This document shows, piece after piece, positions 8,693 to 17,374 of a stretch of 64,000 nucleotides of DNA. The stretch is taken from positions 682,001-746,000 of the forward strand of contig OZ245731.1 of NCBI GenBank assembly GCA_965227155.1. The letters run 5' to 3'. The translations under genes and the position numbers were made by a program. Numbering within the stretch: position 1 is the first letter of the stretch; each line of letters starts with the position of its first letter. The notes under the pieces were generated by a model. The model worked only from the letters and a program-made list of their open reading frames with translations, was not told the DNA's origin and did not search any database. This DNA comes from UBA6059 sp965227155. GTDB taxonomy: Bacteria > Bacteroidota > Bacteroidia > Cytophagales > Cyclobacteriaceae.

Positions 8693-10575
8693 CCATACTC
8701 AAAAACACTTTGATACCAGCCCTGCTGCTGATAAAACTGGATCATCTGGTCATAAAATGGGTGTGATGATAGCGTAGCACTATCTCCTATAACGATGAGC
8801 GCATGCTTTGCTCGCGTGAGCGCCACATTGATCCTGCGCAGGTCTTTGAGGAAACCGATCTCGCCAATCTCATTACACCTTGTGGTACTGATTATAATCA
8901 TATCGCGTTCCTGGCCTTGAAAACCGTCTACGGTATGGCAGGTCAGTAGACCATTGTATCCGGCAAAATGCTCAGATAGTAGACCATCCAAAGCCTCTAC
9001 CTGCGCTCGGTAAGGTGCAATCACCCCAATGTTTCCTATTTCTTTATGTTTTGCCAACCACCCAGTAAGAAAGCGCACTACAAATTGCGCTTCGTTTAAG
9101 TTTCTGGTACTACCGGTCTCCGGATCTTTTTCTTCGTCAAAACCTGCCCCTGCTGTGTCGATAAACAGATTTGCAGTTTGTAAAGCTGGGCGATTAAGAA
9201 CCTCCACCGAATTTTCCAGTTTGCCTTCATAAAAATAGCTATTAGGCCATTGCACTATGGTAGGGTCCATACGGTATTGCATAGTAAGCATGGAATCAAC
9301 CTGATGCTGATCAATGATCCGTTCAAATAAGCTGTAACCAAAATTTTCTTTTTGGGCCGCTGCAGATTTTACTGTTGGAGGCAGTTGCATATGATCACCG
9401 GCCATAATCACACGGTCAGAGCGCAAAATGGGAATCCAGCAAGCAGGCTCAAGGGCTTGTCCCGCCTCATCAATAAATACAGTTTTATAGGTTTTACCTT
9501 TTAGCAATGGATGATCTACACCCGCAAGTGTTGCTACTATTACCTCAGCATCATTAAGTAAATCCTGTACAATGTACCGTTCTAAAAAATTAGCTTCATC
9601 AAAAAGCCTTCGGGCTTCTTGTTTCAGTTGCTTTCGCTGCTGCTTCTCTGCATACCCAAATTTTCGTTTGTACTGGTTTGATAACCGGCGCAGTTCTTCA
9701 CCTTTTTTACGCAAGCCCTTAATCTCAGTATAATGTTTATGACTGGTCACCTTATTATCCAACGCACTTTCTATCACTGCTTCCGAAATCCTTGCCGGAT
9801 GTCCTATCCGCAATGTTCTAATTCCCTCATCATTAAGCTTCTCAACCAATAGGTCCACAGCTGTATTGCTAGGTGCACATGCCAGCACCTGTTTTTCAGT
9901 CTCAACTGTGTACTTGATGATCTTAACCAATGTAGTGGTTTTACCCGTGCCTGGTGGGCCATGAACTATAGCCACATCTCTGGCAGATGCAACTTTTTGC
10001 AATGCCTGGTTTTGGCTGTCATTTAGCCCGGGGAAGTTCACGAGTGGTTTACCAGTAAATTGGGGTGTGGCATGACCATAAAAAATAGATTTAAACTCAG
10101 ATACCCGTCCTTTTCTTTGCCCCATCACAAACTCCACTGCAGATTTCATTTTGTCGAAAGTGCTCTCGTCCCACATTAGGTTAACACCTAACTTACCTTC
10201 ATCAAACCAATCCGGGAGGTTATCACTATTCAAAACCACCTTCATATCATCACCTCTCAACCAGGCGATTACTCCCACTATGGCCTTTTCTGTTTTTTGG
10301 GAACTGTTTAAAAAAACTTGTACCGTGGCGCCACCCTGGAAATTGTGCCTAAGCTCAGTGTCTGAAGTTCTTGATAATTCGATGGATAAATTTCCACCTG
10401 CACCAAAATAGGACTTATTAACTACAACCGGGTACCAACATATTCCTTCCTTTTTCCTATCCTTGATTTGGGTGTAAAACACTTTTTGACTGAAATGCGC
10501 TCGTTCAGCTTCCCTTTCAGCTTCTATGAGATCTAGTAATTTTTGAAGGTGCTGATCACCTTGTTGCTGTTCCAT
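8689..10575 (-). CDS. UPF1/IGHMBP2-like superfamily 1 DNA/RNA helicase
   Basis: A 628-residue SF1B helicase. Motifs visible: Walker A HGPPGTGKTTTLVKI (about residue 208), motif II FIDEAGQALEPA, motif III GDHMQLPPTV, QYRMDP (motif IV region), motif V VDGFQGQERD and motif VI RRINVALTRAKHALI. An N-terminal OB-like region precedes the motor and a helical insertion (about residues 265-330) sits in domain 1, as in IGHMBP2/Dna2-like bacterial proteins. A longer frame begins at TTG 10584, but the ATG at 10575 (MEQQQGDQHL) is preferred. Standing alone and convergent with the GT-C gene, it gives no contextual clue; bacterial members are presumed to unwind nucleic acids in repair or RNA metabolism. Confidence 0.88.
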   Translation of the reverse strand: MEQQQGDQHLQKLLDLIEAEREAERAHFSQKVFYTQIKDRKKEGICWYPVVVNKSYFGAGGNLSIELSRTSDTELRHNFQGGATVQVFLNSSQKTEKAIVGVIAWLRGDDMKVVLNSDNLPDWFDEGKLGVNLMWDESTFDKMKSAVEFVMGQRKGRVSEFKSIFYGHATPQFTGKPLVNFPGLNDSQNQALQKVASARDVAIVHGPPGTGKTTTLVKIIKYTVETEKQVLACAPSNTAVDLLVEKLNDEGIRTLRIGHPARISEAVIESALDNKVTSHKHYTEIKGLRKKGEELRRLSNQYKRKFGYAEKQQRKQLKQEARRLFDEANFLERYIVQDLLNDAEVIVATLAGVDHPLLKGKTYKTVFIDEAGQALEPACWIPILRSDRVIMAGDHMQLPPTVKSAAAQKENFGYSLFERIIDQHQVDSMLTMQYRMDPTIVQWPNSYFYEGKLENSVEVLNRPALQTANLFIDTAGAGFDEEKDPETGSTRNLNEAQFVVRFLTGWLAKHKEIGNIGVIAPYRAQVEALDGLLSEHFAGYNGLLTCHTVDGFQGQERDMIIISTTRCNEIGEIGFLKDLRRINVALTRAKHALIVIGDSATLSSHPFYDQMIQFYQQQGWYQSVFEYG

Positions 10576-10634
10576 GAAAATCAAATATACAAACCCATAA
10601 TACTCTGATAGGTGGATTTGTTATCTTTCTCGAT

Positions 10635-11387
10635 ATGAAAAAGCTTAATTCTACTGGTATTTATTCTAATGCATTCATTCGCTTAAATCATCCGCTTACC
10701 GCCGAATTGGTTAGTAACCTTGGTTTTGACATGCTCACTTTTGACATGCAACATGGAGCTATAGAATATCAGGATGTGGCCGCCATGCTACCTGTTTTAA
10801 ACAAGGAATTATTCACCATGGCACGATTGCCTGCAAACGATCCGGCATTGATAATGAAACTGCTGGATCTGGGTGTGCAAGGGCTTATCTGCCCTCAGGT
10901 CAATACTGCTGAAGAAGCTACTGCATTTGTGCAAGCGTGCTACTATCCACCCCAGGGGAATAGAAGTTTTGGCCCCTTGAGAGCGGCTTTAAAATATGAA
11001 AACTATTCTGATAAGGCTGCAAATTTAGTATTTCCGATTGTTCTCATAGAAACAAAAGAAGGGTTGGCTAATCTGCATCAAATATGTGCCACTCCCGGCT
11101 TAAAGGGTGTGTATGTTGGCCCTTATGATTTAAGCTTAAGCCTCTGGCTAAATTCGATTGCTGATTTTAAAGATCCTACGTTATGGAATCACATTCGGGA
11201 AATTGCATCTGTAGCAAGAAAGCATAATCTACCTTGCGGCATTCAAACCTATCAACTAGAATGGGTAAAACCCCTACACAACCTCGGTTATAATATCTTC
11301 GGGCTTATGGACGAATTCCAGGTATTGCGATCTGCCCTGGAAAAGAGAAGTAAAGATATAAAAGAGGAGGTGTCGAAACTTATTTGA
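10635..11387 (+). CDS. HpcH/HpaI family aldolase
   Basis: A 250-residue TIM-barrel protein of the HpcH/HpaI aldolase (pyruvate-dependent class II) family. The strand with catalytic His is LTFDMQHGAIEYQDV, followed by GLICPQVNTAEEA; metal ligands are the Glu in VLIETKEGLANL and the Asp in VGPYDLSLSL. FDMQHG is typical of the keto-acid-sugar aldolase branch. Family reaction: reversible aldol cleavage of 2-keto-3-deoxy acids to pyruvate and an aldehyde; the natural substrate is not predictable here. Its 3' end overlaps the convergent TerB-like gene by 8 bp. No catabolic partners adjoin it. Confidence 0.85.
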   Translation: MKKLNSTGIYSNAFIRLNHPLTAELVSNLGFDMLTFDMQHGAIEYQDVAAMLPVLNKELFTMARLPANDPALIMKLLDLGVQGLICPQVNTAEEATAFVQACYYPPQGNRSFGPLRAALKYENYSDKAANLVFPIVLIETKEGLANLHQICATPGLKGVYVGPYDLSLSLWLNSIADFKDPTLWNHIREIASVARKHNLPCGIQTYQLEWVKPLHNLGYNIFGLMDEFQVLRSALEKRSKDIKEEVSKLI

Positions 11388-11775
11388 TCAGGTAATTCTG
11401 TATGGTAGATTTAATCTCCTCTTTGTCAGCACTAATGTGAGGATCACTATAAATCTTCAGTATTAGTTCTAGCAAAACGTCCTTGTCATACCCCAATTTA
11501 GAGGCCATTTTGGCACAGAAATTAATCTCCTCCTTGTAAAGCCTACCATCAATTTTCATCAATTGAACTATGCTGTAAATGTACTCATACTTAGTATCGT
11601 CTGGTATTTCTGATAAGTCCTCTATAGGGATCTCACGCATGAAGCACTCGTTGATTTCTTCATCAGTCATACCATTGGCTTTGCCCACTTGAGTAATTAA
11701 ATCTATTTCTTCTTTAACTACTACACCATCCACTTTGGCCAATTGTACTAATATGTTTAGATGCGTTCTAGACAT
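11380..11775 (-). CDS. TerB-like (tellurite-resistance/DjlA-type) helical protein
   Basis: About 131 residues of all-helical acidic protein in which two similar halves can be seen: ILVQLAKVDGVVVKEEIDLI and IVQLMKIDGRLYKEEINFC. The KVDGxxxxEE pattern is the metal-binding helical signature of the TerB family (PF05099). ATG at 11775 is preferred; the frame can be extended five codons to a GTG at 11790. No ter operon genes are present, so tellurite resistance should not be assumed; stand-alone TerB proteins in Bacteroidota are of unknown role. Cytoplasmic, no signal peptide. Confidence 0.75.
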   Translation of the reverse strand: MSRTHLNILVQLAKVDGVVVKEEIDLITQVGKANGMTDEEINECFMREIPIEDLSEIPDDTKYEYIYSIVQLMKIDGRLYKEEINFCAKMASKLGYDKDVLLELILKIYSDPHISADKEEIKSTIQNYLIK

Positions 11776-11919
11776 TGTCGTTCTTTTCACTAGTTTTCCC
11801 GGCAGGAAACAATCTTTCGGCTGGTCAATTTATTATGTGTAAATCATAATAAATTACGTAAACATAAATCAAATCCAGCTATCAGCCAATATTTATAAGC
11901 GTCTGACCAATTTTACCAA

Positions 11920-12504
11920 ATGAATTTTTTAGCCCATTCACTACTTTCAGGATCCAACGAAAAAATACTGGCAGGAAATTTTTTTGGTGATTTTGTGAAG
12001 GGTACCAAAATGGAAGACTTTGATAGTGATATCCAAAAAGGGGTATGGTTACATAGAGAAATTGATCAGTTTACTGACAATCATGAAATCGTTTACAAAA
12101 CAAAAAAGAGATTAAGGAAGAAGTTTAGACATTATGCGCCTGTAATTGCAGATGTGTTCTATGATCATTTTTTGGCTCACAATTGGGAGCATTTTCACCA
12201 TCAAACATTGCTGGAGTTTACGGACAGACTGTACAAAAAGCTTTCTCAGTATGTTGAAATATTTCCTGACAAAGCACAGCATATGTTTCAATACATGCAA
12301 CGTGATAATTGGCTCTACCATTATCAATTTATTGACGGAATAGATAAGGCTCTTTCGGGCATGTCAAAACGCACTAAGTTTGATTCGAAAATGGAATATT
12401 CCACTCAGGAGCTCAAAGAAAACTATGGCGCTTATGAAGAGGATTTTCAACATTATTTTCCAATTTTAAAAGCCCATATCGAAGTTTATCTCAGTAAGAT
12501 TTAA
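11920..12504 (+). CDS. acpH: Acyl carrier protein phosphodiesterase (AcpH/DUF479 family)
   Basis: 194 residues beginning MNFLAHSLLSG, with GNFFGDFVKG and WLHREIDQFTDNH, the hallmark N-terminal motifs of ACP phosphodiesterase; the Asp and His residues there form the metal site in the HD-like fold. YAPVIADVFYDHFLAHNW is also characteristic. Known E. coli activity: hydrolytic removal of 4'-phosphopantetheine from holo-ACP. It heads a plus-strand run with 9 bp to the next gene. The physiological role in Bacteroidota is inferred by homology only. Confidence 0.88.
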   Translation: MNFLAHSLLSGSNEKILAGNFFGDFVKGTKMEDFDSDIQKGVWLHREIDQFTDNHEIVYKTKKRLRKKFRHYAPVIADVFYDHFLAHNWEHFHHQTLLEFTDRLYKKLSQYVEIFPDKAQHMFQYMQRDNWLYHYQFIDGIDKALSGMSKRTKFDSKMEYSTQELKENYGAYEEDFQHYFPILKAHIEVYLSKI

Positions 12505-12513
12505 TTAAGTAAA

Positions 12514-12957
12514 ATGATCGTTGCCAGACCCACGTTTAATGCTGTTTTTTCGATGAGTGCTTTTCTGATATTGGTCTTCGCAGGCTTCAGCTACACTTCA
12601 TATGAATATTTTTTTAAAGAGAGCGATAGTCTATTCATCTATTTTGCGATGATATTTAGTGGAGGGTTAGGGTTTGGTCTTTTGATTAAGTTTTTATGGA
12701 ACTGGAAAAGCATTACTATCGCAAAGGAAAAATTTCAAATTAACTATCCATTTCGGTTTACAAGTCGACTATATAGCGGCAAACAATTAATACAATGGAC
12801 GGAAACTACTATCAAAACTTTTGGGGGACAATACTCTGAGCTTGCACTTTTCTTTGATGATAAGAAGAAAATCACAATGAGCAAGCAAGAGCACACTGAT
12901 TATGACAAATCCAAAAAATATCTACTGAAGAAGTTTAAAAGTAAAAGAAAGGGTTAG
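12514..12957 (+). CDS. Small membrane protein with two TM helices and a PH-like soluble domain
   Basis: 147 residues of no recognised named family. Two hydrophobic helices occupy about residues 10-30 and 38-60, followed by a basic, beta-rich domain (FQINYPFRF ... GKQLIQWTETTIKTF) resembling bacterial PH-like domains, and a very basic C-terminus (KKYLLKKFKSKRKG). It is flanked by acpH (9 bp) and crcB (starts immediately after its stop), so it is co-transcribed with them. Function unknown; a membrane-attached regulator is only a guess. Confidence 0.65.
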   Translation: MIVARPTFNAVFSMSAFLILVFAGFSYTSYEYFFKESDSLFIYFAMIFSGGLGFGLLIKFLWNWKSITIAKEKFQINYPFRFTSRLYSGKQLIQWTETTIKTFGGQYSELALFFDDKKKITMSKQEHTDYDKSKKYLLKKFKSKRKG

Positions 12958-13338
12958 ATGATCAAAAACATACTTATAGTTGGCATAGGTGGTTTTTTGG
13001 GTAGTGCAGGCCGTTACAGCCTCCATTTATTGCTTTTAAAAATGCAATGGGGCAGCTTCCCTCTTGCTACTTTTCTAGCTAACATGCTTGGCTGTTTGCT
13101 TATTGGCTTATTCTTTGGTATTTATTCAAAGGCCGAAAGCCAAATACCAGAGTTTTTTCTATTGCTCTTTGCAACCGGGTTCTGTGGCGGATTTACAACA
13201 TTTTCAACATTTGCCTTCGAAAACATTCGGCTCTTACAACAGCATGATTATTTGGTAGCGGCTGCATACATTGCATTGAGCGTTTTTTTTGGACTCATTG
13301 CTGTACTTTCGGGGCTCTGGTTAGCTAAATTATTATGA
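12958..13338 (+). CDS. crcB: Fluoride ion channel/exporter CrcB (Fluc)
   Basis: 126 residues with four membrane helices. GGFLGSAGRYSLH in helix 1, FLANMLGCLLIG in helix 2 (with the pore Asn) and GFCGGFTTFSTFAFE in helix 3 (the FTTFSTF phenylalanine/Ser-Thr track) are diagnostic of Fluc channels, which work as dual-topology dimers to expel fluoride. The ATG follows the upstream TAG directly and its own TGA overlaps the next ATG (ATGA), indicating translational coupling. No fluoride riboswitch is apparent immediately upstream, as expected for an internal operon gene. Confidence 0.93.
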   Translation: MIKNILIVGIGGFLGSAGRYSLHLLLLKMQWGSFPLATFLANMLGCLLIGLFFGIYSKAESQIPEFFLLLFATGFCGGFTTFSTFAFENIRLLQQHDYLVAAAYIALSVFFGLIAVLSGLWLAKLL

Positions 13339-15233
13339 TTCAGTTTTCAATATTATCATCAAGCGTATTGCTGGCTCTTTGCCTGACTTTCATCGGTTGT
13401 GAGCAACCATCTGAGATGACTCATTTATTTGATGATTCTGACTCCATCTATATAGCTGAAAACTACGAAAAAAGGGAGTATCAATTACCCATGCGAGATG
13501 GCACTAAACTGTATACCGCTGTTTATACACCCAAAAAAGGAGATTCATACCCAATTCTTTTGTATCGCACGCCCTATGGTAATCATCCATATGGAGAAGA
13601 AAAAGAGCATTATAGAATAGGCCTGGGGCCGGGCAAAAACTTTTTAAGGGATGGGTATATATTCGTTTATCAGGATGTAAGAGGACGATATATGTCTGAG
13701 GGAGAATTTGTAAATATGCGCCCCCATCAAGTTGACAAAAGCAGCTCTGATATTGATGAAAGTACTGATACATATGATACTGTAGATTGGCTTATTGCTA
13801 ACCTCGAAAAAAATAATGGAAAGGTAGGCATCTGGGGTGTGTCTTACCCAGGGTTTTATACTTCTGCCGGAATCATCGATACGCACCCTGCTATAAAAGC
13901 AGCTTCACCACAAGCCCCTATTGCTGACTGGTGGTATGACGATTTTTATCATAATGGTGCATTTTTCCTTCAGCATGCATTTAGGTTTTTTTCTTCCTTT
14001 GGGCAACCCCACAATAACCCAACTCCCAGCAAAAGCACCGCATTTGATTTTCCTAAGTCTGATGCCTATAATTTTTTTATGGACATTGGTCCTTTGAAAA
14101 ATGTAAAAGCACAATACTTTTCAGACAGCATCGCCTTCTGGGACTCACTAAGTCTACATCCTAACTATGATGATTTTTGGACAAAAAGAAACATACTTCC
14201 CCACCTAAAAAACATCCAATGTGCAGTACTTACAGTAGGCGGCTGGTATGATGCAGAGGATTTATATGGGCCCCTTGCCACTTACAATTCGATTGAAATC
14301 AATAACCCTACCATAGATAATACTTTGGTGATGGGTCCGTGGTACCATGGCGCATGGATAAGAGATCAGGGGCTCTATCTTGGGGATGTCTATTTTGAGC
14401 AACCTACGAGCCAATATTTTCAGGATGAAATCTTATTTCCATTTTTTAGTCGCCATTTAAAAGGTGTAAAAGCTGACCCAATGCCAGAAGCCTTTGTCTT
14501 TGAAACAGGCACTAATAAATGGCAAAGGTTCGATGAATGGCCACCAAAGAACACAGTAGTAAAAAATTTCTATTTAAAATCGAAAAATGTATTGTCACTA
14601 ACACCACCTTCTTCAAATGAATTTGGTGCTGATCCTTTTATAAGTGATCCAAACGAACCAGTGCCATACACAAATTATAATGACTTTAGAATGCCCAGAG
14701 CTTACATGGTTGAAGATCAATCACATTTAATAGGCAGGGATGATGTATTATATTACCAAACAGCGCCTCTAGAAGAAGCAATGACTGTGGCTGGTCCAAT
14801 AGAAGTCAATTTACAAGTGCTTACCAGTCAGACTGATGCAGATTGGATAGTTAAGCTTATCGATGTATATCCTAAAGACCACCAACCCTATCCTCATCAA
14901 CCCAATAAGACAATGGAAGGTTACCAGCAGCTAATCAGAATGGAGGCACTAAGGGGTAGGTTTAGAAACAGCAGAGATAAACCTGAACCATTCGAATCCA
15001 ATAAGCCTACAAAAGTTACCCTTTCATTGCCCGATATCCTGCATACTTTCAAGCCAGGTCATAGACTTATGGTTCAAATTCAAAGCACTGCATTTCCATT
15101 AATAGATAGAAACCCACAGCGCTATGTAGAAAATATTTTCGAGGCGTCTCAAGATGATTTTGTGGAAGCACGGCATGTTATTAATCGCAGCGGTATGTCT
15201 CCCTCGTATATAAGCATGCGATTGATTCAATAG
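13335..15233 (+). CDS. CocE/NonD family alpha/beta-hydrolase (X-Pro dipeptidyl-peptidase-like), exported
   Basis: 632 residues with an N-terminal signal whose end FIGC resembles a lipobox, so the protein may be a lipoprotein. The CocE-like catalytic domain shows MRDGTKLYTAVYTPK, RTPYGNHPYG, YQDVRGRYMSEGEF and the nucleophile elbow GVSYPGFYTS (Ser about residue 169); MGPWYHGAW carries the catalytic His region. A C-terminal jelly-roll domain (about residues 410-630, LSLPDILHTFKPGHRLMVQI) matches the XPP C-terminal domain. Family activities include acyl ester/amide hydrolysis and X-Pro peptidase; the substrate is unknown. Coupled to crcB by an ATGA overlap. A minus-strand terminator follows. Confidence 0.88.
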   Translation: MIQFSILSSSVLLALCLTFIGCEQPSEMTHLFDDSDSIYIAENYEKREYQLPMRDGTKLYTAVYTPKKGDSYPILLYRTPYGNHPYGEEKEHYRIGLGPGKNFLRDGYIFVYQDVRGRYMSEGEFVNMRPHQVDKSSSDIDESTDTYDTVDWLIANLEKNNGKVGIWGVSYPGFYTSAGIIDTHPAIKAASPQAPIADWWYDDFYHNGAFFLQHAFRFFSSFGQPHNNPTPSKSTAFDFPKSDAYNFFMDIGPLKNVKAQYFSDSIAFWDSLSLHPNYDDFWTKRNILPHLKNIQCAVLTVGGWYDAEDLYGPLATYNSIEINNPTIDNTLVMGPWYHGAWIRDQGLYLGDVYFEQPTSQYFQDEILFPFFSRHLKGVKADPMPEAFVFETGTNKWQRFDEWPPKNTVVKNFYLKSKNVLSLTPPSSNEFGADPFISDPNEPVPYTNYNDFRMPRAYMVEDQSHLIGRDDVLYYQTAPLEEAMTVAGPIEVNLQVLTSQTDADWIVKLIDVYPKDHQPYPHQPNKTMEGYQQLIRMEALRGRFRNSRDKPEPFESNKPTKVTLSLPDILHTFKPGHRLMVQIQSTAFPLIDRNPQRYVENIFEASQDDFVEARHVINRSGMSPSYISMRLIQ

Positions 15234-15250
15234 CTAAAATATTTACAATG

Positions 15251-15290
15251 AAAAAAAAGCCCTCCTTGCTAAACTGCATAGAGGACTTTC
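15251..15290 (-). terminator. Rho-independent terminator of the M1 peptidase transcript
   Basis: Read on the minus strand, AAAGTCCTC (15281-15289) pairs with GAGGGCTTT (15256-15264) with one G-T wobble, followed by a run of T residues (15251-15258). It lies 23 bp beyond the stop of the minus-strand M1 peptidase. The T run is absent on the plus side, so it is assigned to the minus strand. Confidence 0.65.
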
Positions 15291-15312
15291 AAAATATTAT
15301 TTTGATTCTTTT

Positions 15313-17181
15313 TTATTTCTCGTCCCCAACAAAGTCAAACTGAAGGGAATTAGGATAGGTATTGTTATCTCTGTCAATATCTGCCATAGCCTGTGAAGGA
15401 TCGATTTCCATTTTTACAATATCGCTGACCGGACGATCAATAAAGAACGTGTAATACGGATTTACCCATGGCCAATCTGATAAAATAGTCCTTTTCATGT
15501 CCGTTTCGTTAACTTTTTCTCCTCTCATTAAACCTAGCGGCATGTAAAATACTTCTTTGGAACCATCTTTATACTCAATTACCAAATCAATGGGCATAGG
15601 CATCTTACCTACCCTTTCCAAAGTAACCATAGTCTGGCCTTCTACCTCATCAACTTCCATGATGCCATAGTCTATAGTATGCGTAGTATTGATCCAATAA
15701 TCATAATACCAGTCTAATTCCAGGCCACTATGCTTTTCCATGATCCTTATGAAATCATTCTTATTAGGATGCTTCATTTTCCAGGTATCATAATATCTTC
15801 TTAATCCGCTTTTCATAACATCCTGTCCTATGATGTACCCCAACTGATGCAGAGATACGGCACCTTTAGAATATGACCCAGAGCCGTAGGCCCTATTGGT
15901 GGAAAAATGATCACTATGAGTGCTCAGTGGTTCTTCCAGGCCACTATTGGCTAAAGAAAAATATCCTCTGTAGCTGCCTTCAACGGGATTAATATAATCA
16001 GTGCCGTCTTCCTCATCGAATAGATGATGCATGGTCATACCTGTAGCATAAGAGGTAAATCCTTCATCCATCCAGGCGTAGTAGCTCTCATTAGTACCCA
16101 ATACCATTTGATACCAACTGTGTAATGCCTCATGCACAGAAACACCAACCAAGCTTCGAAAAGACCTGTGCCCGGTAATCAATGTAGCCATAGGATATTC
16201 CATACCGCCATCACCACCTTGCACAAAGGCATATTTGTCATAGGGATATTTACCATATTCCTTATTCATGAATTGAAAAGCCTTTACCATAGTAGGCTGC
16301 AATTTCTTCCAGTTTTCTACCAGTGTATCAGCCTGATAAAAGAAGTGCAGTTCAGGACCACCAGGCACCTGAATTCTGTCATGTACATAATCAGGGTCAG
16401 CAGCCCACATAAAATCATGCACATCCTTAGCCACAAAATGCCATGTTAGTTTATCACCTTTAGGCTTTTTCACATTGGTACCAGAAGCTTCATAGCCAAA
16501 CCCTATTTCTTCAGGGTTTTGTAAATATCCGGTACCTCCTATCATGTAATCCTTATCAATGGTAATTTTCACATCGTAATCTCCCCAGGGGGCATAAAAC
16601 TCCCTAGCTACGTAAGGGTGCGCGTGCCATCCCTGATAGTCGTATTCAGCGATTTTAGGAAACCATTGAGACATTGAGTATCTAATACCTTCCTCGTTAT
16701 CCCTTCCATTTCTGCGGGTTTGCAGGGGTACCTGACTGTCAAATTCCATCGTGAAAACTGTCTTAGCCCCAGGTAAAATCGGCTCATTGAGTTTCACCTC
16801 CAGCACAGTGCCTTCTACATGATAGTCAAGATCTCGATTATCCTGCTTTAGGCTATTGATTTTATGGTAGCCAATTTCTGACTCGTCATAATAAAGGATT
16901 TTATCAGCTACCTTCCAGCTAGGATCTGGCAATGACCTGCTTCTTACATCCATATAACTCCCGGGCTGAAATGTATTAAAATAAAGATGGTAAAACACCT
17001 TAAAAAGTGTATCAGGTGAATTATTGTAATAAACAAGTTCCTGATCACCAGTGAACTGATTTGTTTCCACATTCATATCAATGCTCATGGTGTATTCTAC
17101 ACGCTGTTGCCACCGATCAGGCTGAGCAAACGAAATAGAGATAAGACATAACAAGCTTAAAAGAATTCCTAATGGCTTCAT
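15313..17181 (-). CDS. M1 family metallopeptidase (secreted)
   Basis: 622 residues with a signal peptide (MKPLGILLSLLCLISISFAQ). The zinc site is HEALH with H350/E351/H354 and the third ligand E373 in WMDEGFTSYA, which is exactly HExxH-x18-E. GGMEYPMATLI matches the M1 GxMEN-type exopeptidase motif but with Tyr at the last position. The N-terminal saddle domain and C-terminal extension fit gluzincins of the aminopeptidase N superfamily common in Bacteroidota. Predicted to act in the periplasm or be released. Transcribed alone; a dyad at 17263-17288 lies upstream, and a terminator follows. Confidence 0.92.
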   Translation of the reverse strand: MKPLGILLSLLCLISISFAQPDRWQQRVEYTMSIDMNVETNQFTGDQELVYYNNSPDTLFKVFYHLYFNTFQPGSYMDVRSRSLPDPSWKVADKILYYDESEIGYHKINSLKQDNRDLDYHVEGTVLEVKLNEPILPGAKTVFTMEFDSQVPLQTRRNGRDNEEGIRYSMSQWFPKIAEYDYQGWHAHPYVAREFYAPWGDYDVKITIDKDYMIGGTGYLQNPEEIGFGYEASGTNVKKPKGDKLTWHFVAKDVHDFMWAADPDYVHDRIQVPGGPELHFFYQADTLVENWKKLQPTMVKAFQFMNKEYGKYPYDKYAFVQGGDGGMEYPMATLITGHRSFRSLVGVSVHEALHSWYQMVLGTNESYYAWMDEGFTSYATGMTMHHLFDEEDGTDYINPVEGSYRGYFSLANSGLEEPLSTHSDHFSTNRAYGSGSYSKGAVSLHQLGYIIGQDVMKSGLRRYYDTWKMKHPNKNDFIRIMEKHSGLELDWYYDYWINTTHTIDYGIMEVDEVEGQTMVTLERVGKMPMPIDLVIEYKDGSKEVFYMPLGLMRGEKVNETDMKRTILSDWPWVNPYYTFFIDRPVSDIVKMEIDPSQAMADIDRDNNTYPNSLQFDFVGDEK

Positions 17182-17262
17182 TTTTCAAGATTTAATAATT
17201 CAAACATGAATATATTCATTCAACTATTAACAGCGAGGGTGATTTTTATAAATGGGGCATTT

Positions 17263-17288
17263 CTATGACTACACTAAACTTGTCATAG
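17263..17288. promoter_or_regulatory. Operator-like inverted repeat upstream of the M1 peptidase gene
   Basis: A perfect 7-bp dyad CTATGAC-N12-GTCATAG, 82-107 bp upstream of the peptidase ATG and within the 193-bp gap between gyrB and this gene. Spacing fits a dimeric repressor site but also arises by chance; no regulator gene is nearby. Confidence 0.25.
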
Positions 17289-17374
17289 GAACACTTTCGT
17301 CTATTTTGTCTGAAGACCTTCTTAGTAAGCCGAAGAGGCTGCCTCTAATATGCTATGTTCTGTAGAACAATGAA

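Noticed and set aside
11380..11775. Tellurite resistance determinant
   Set aside because: A lone TerB-like domain with no other ter genes does not support resistance.
17334..17371. Palindromes AGAGGC-t-GCCTCT and TGTTCT-gt-AGAACA downstream of gyrB
   Set aside because: No T tract follows on either strand and loops are too short for good terminators; likely chance.
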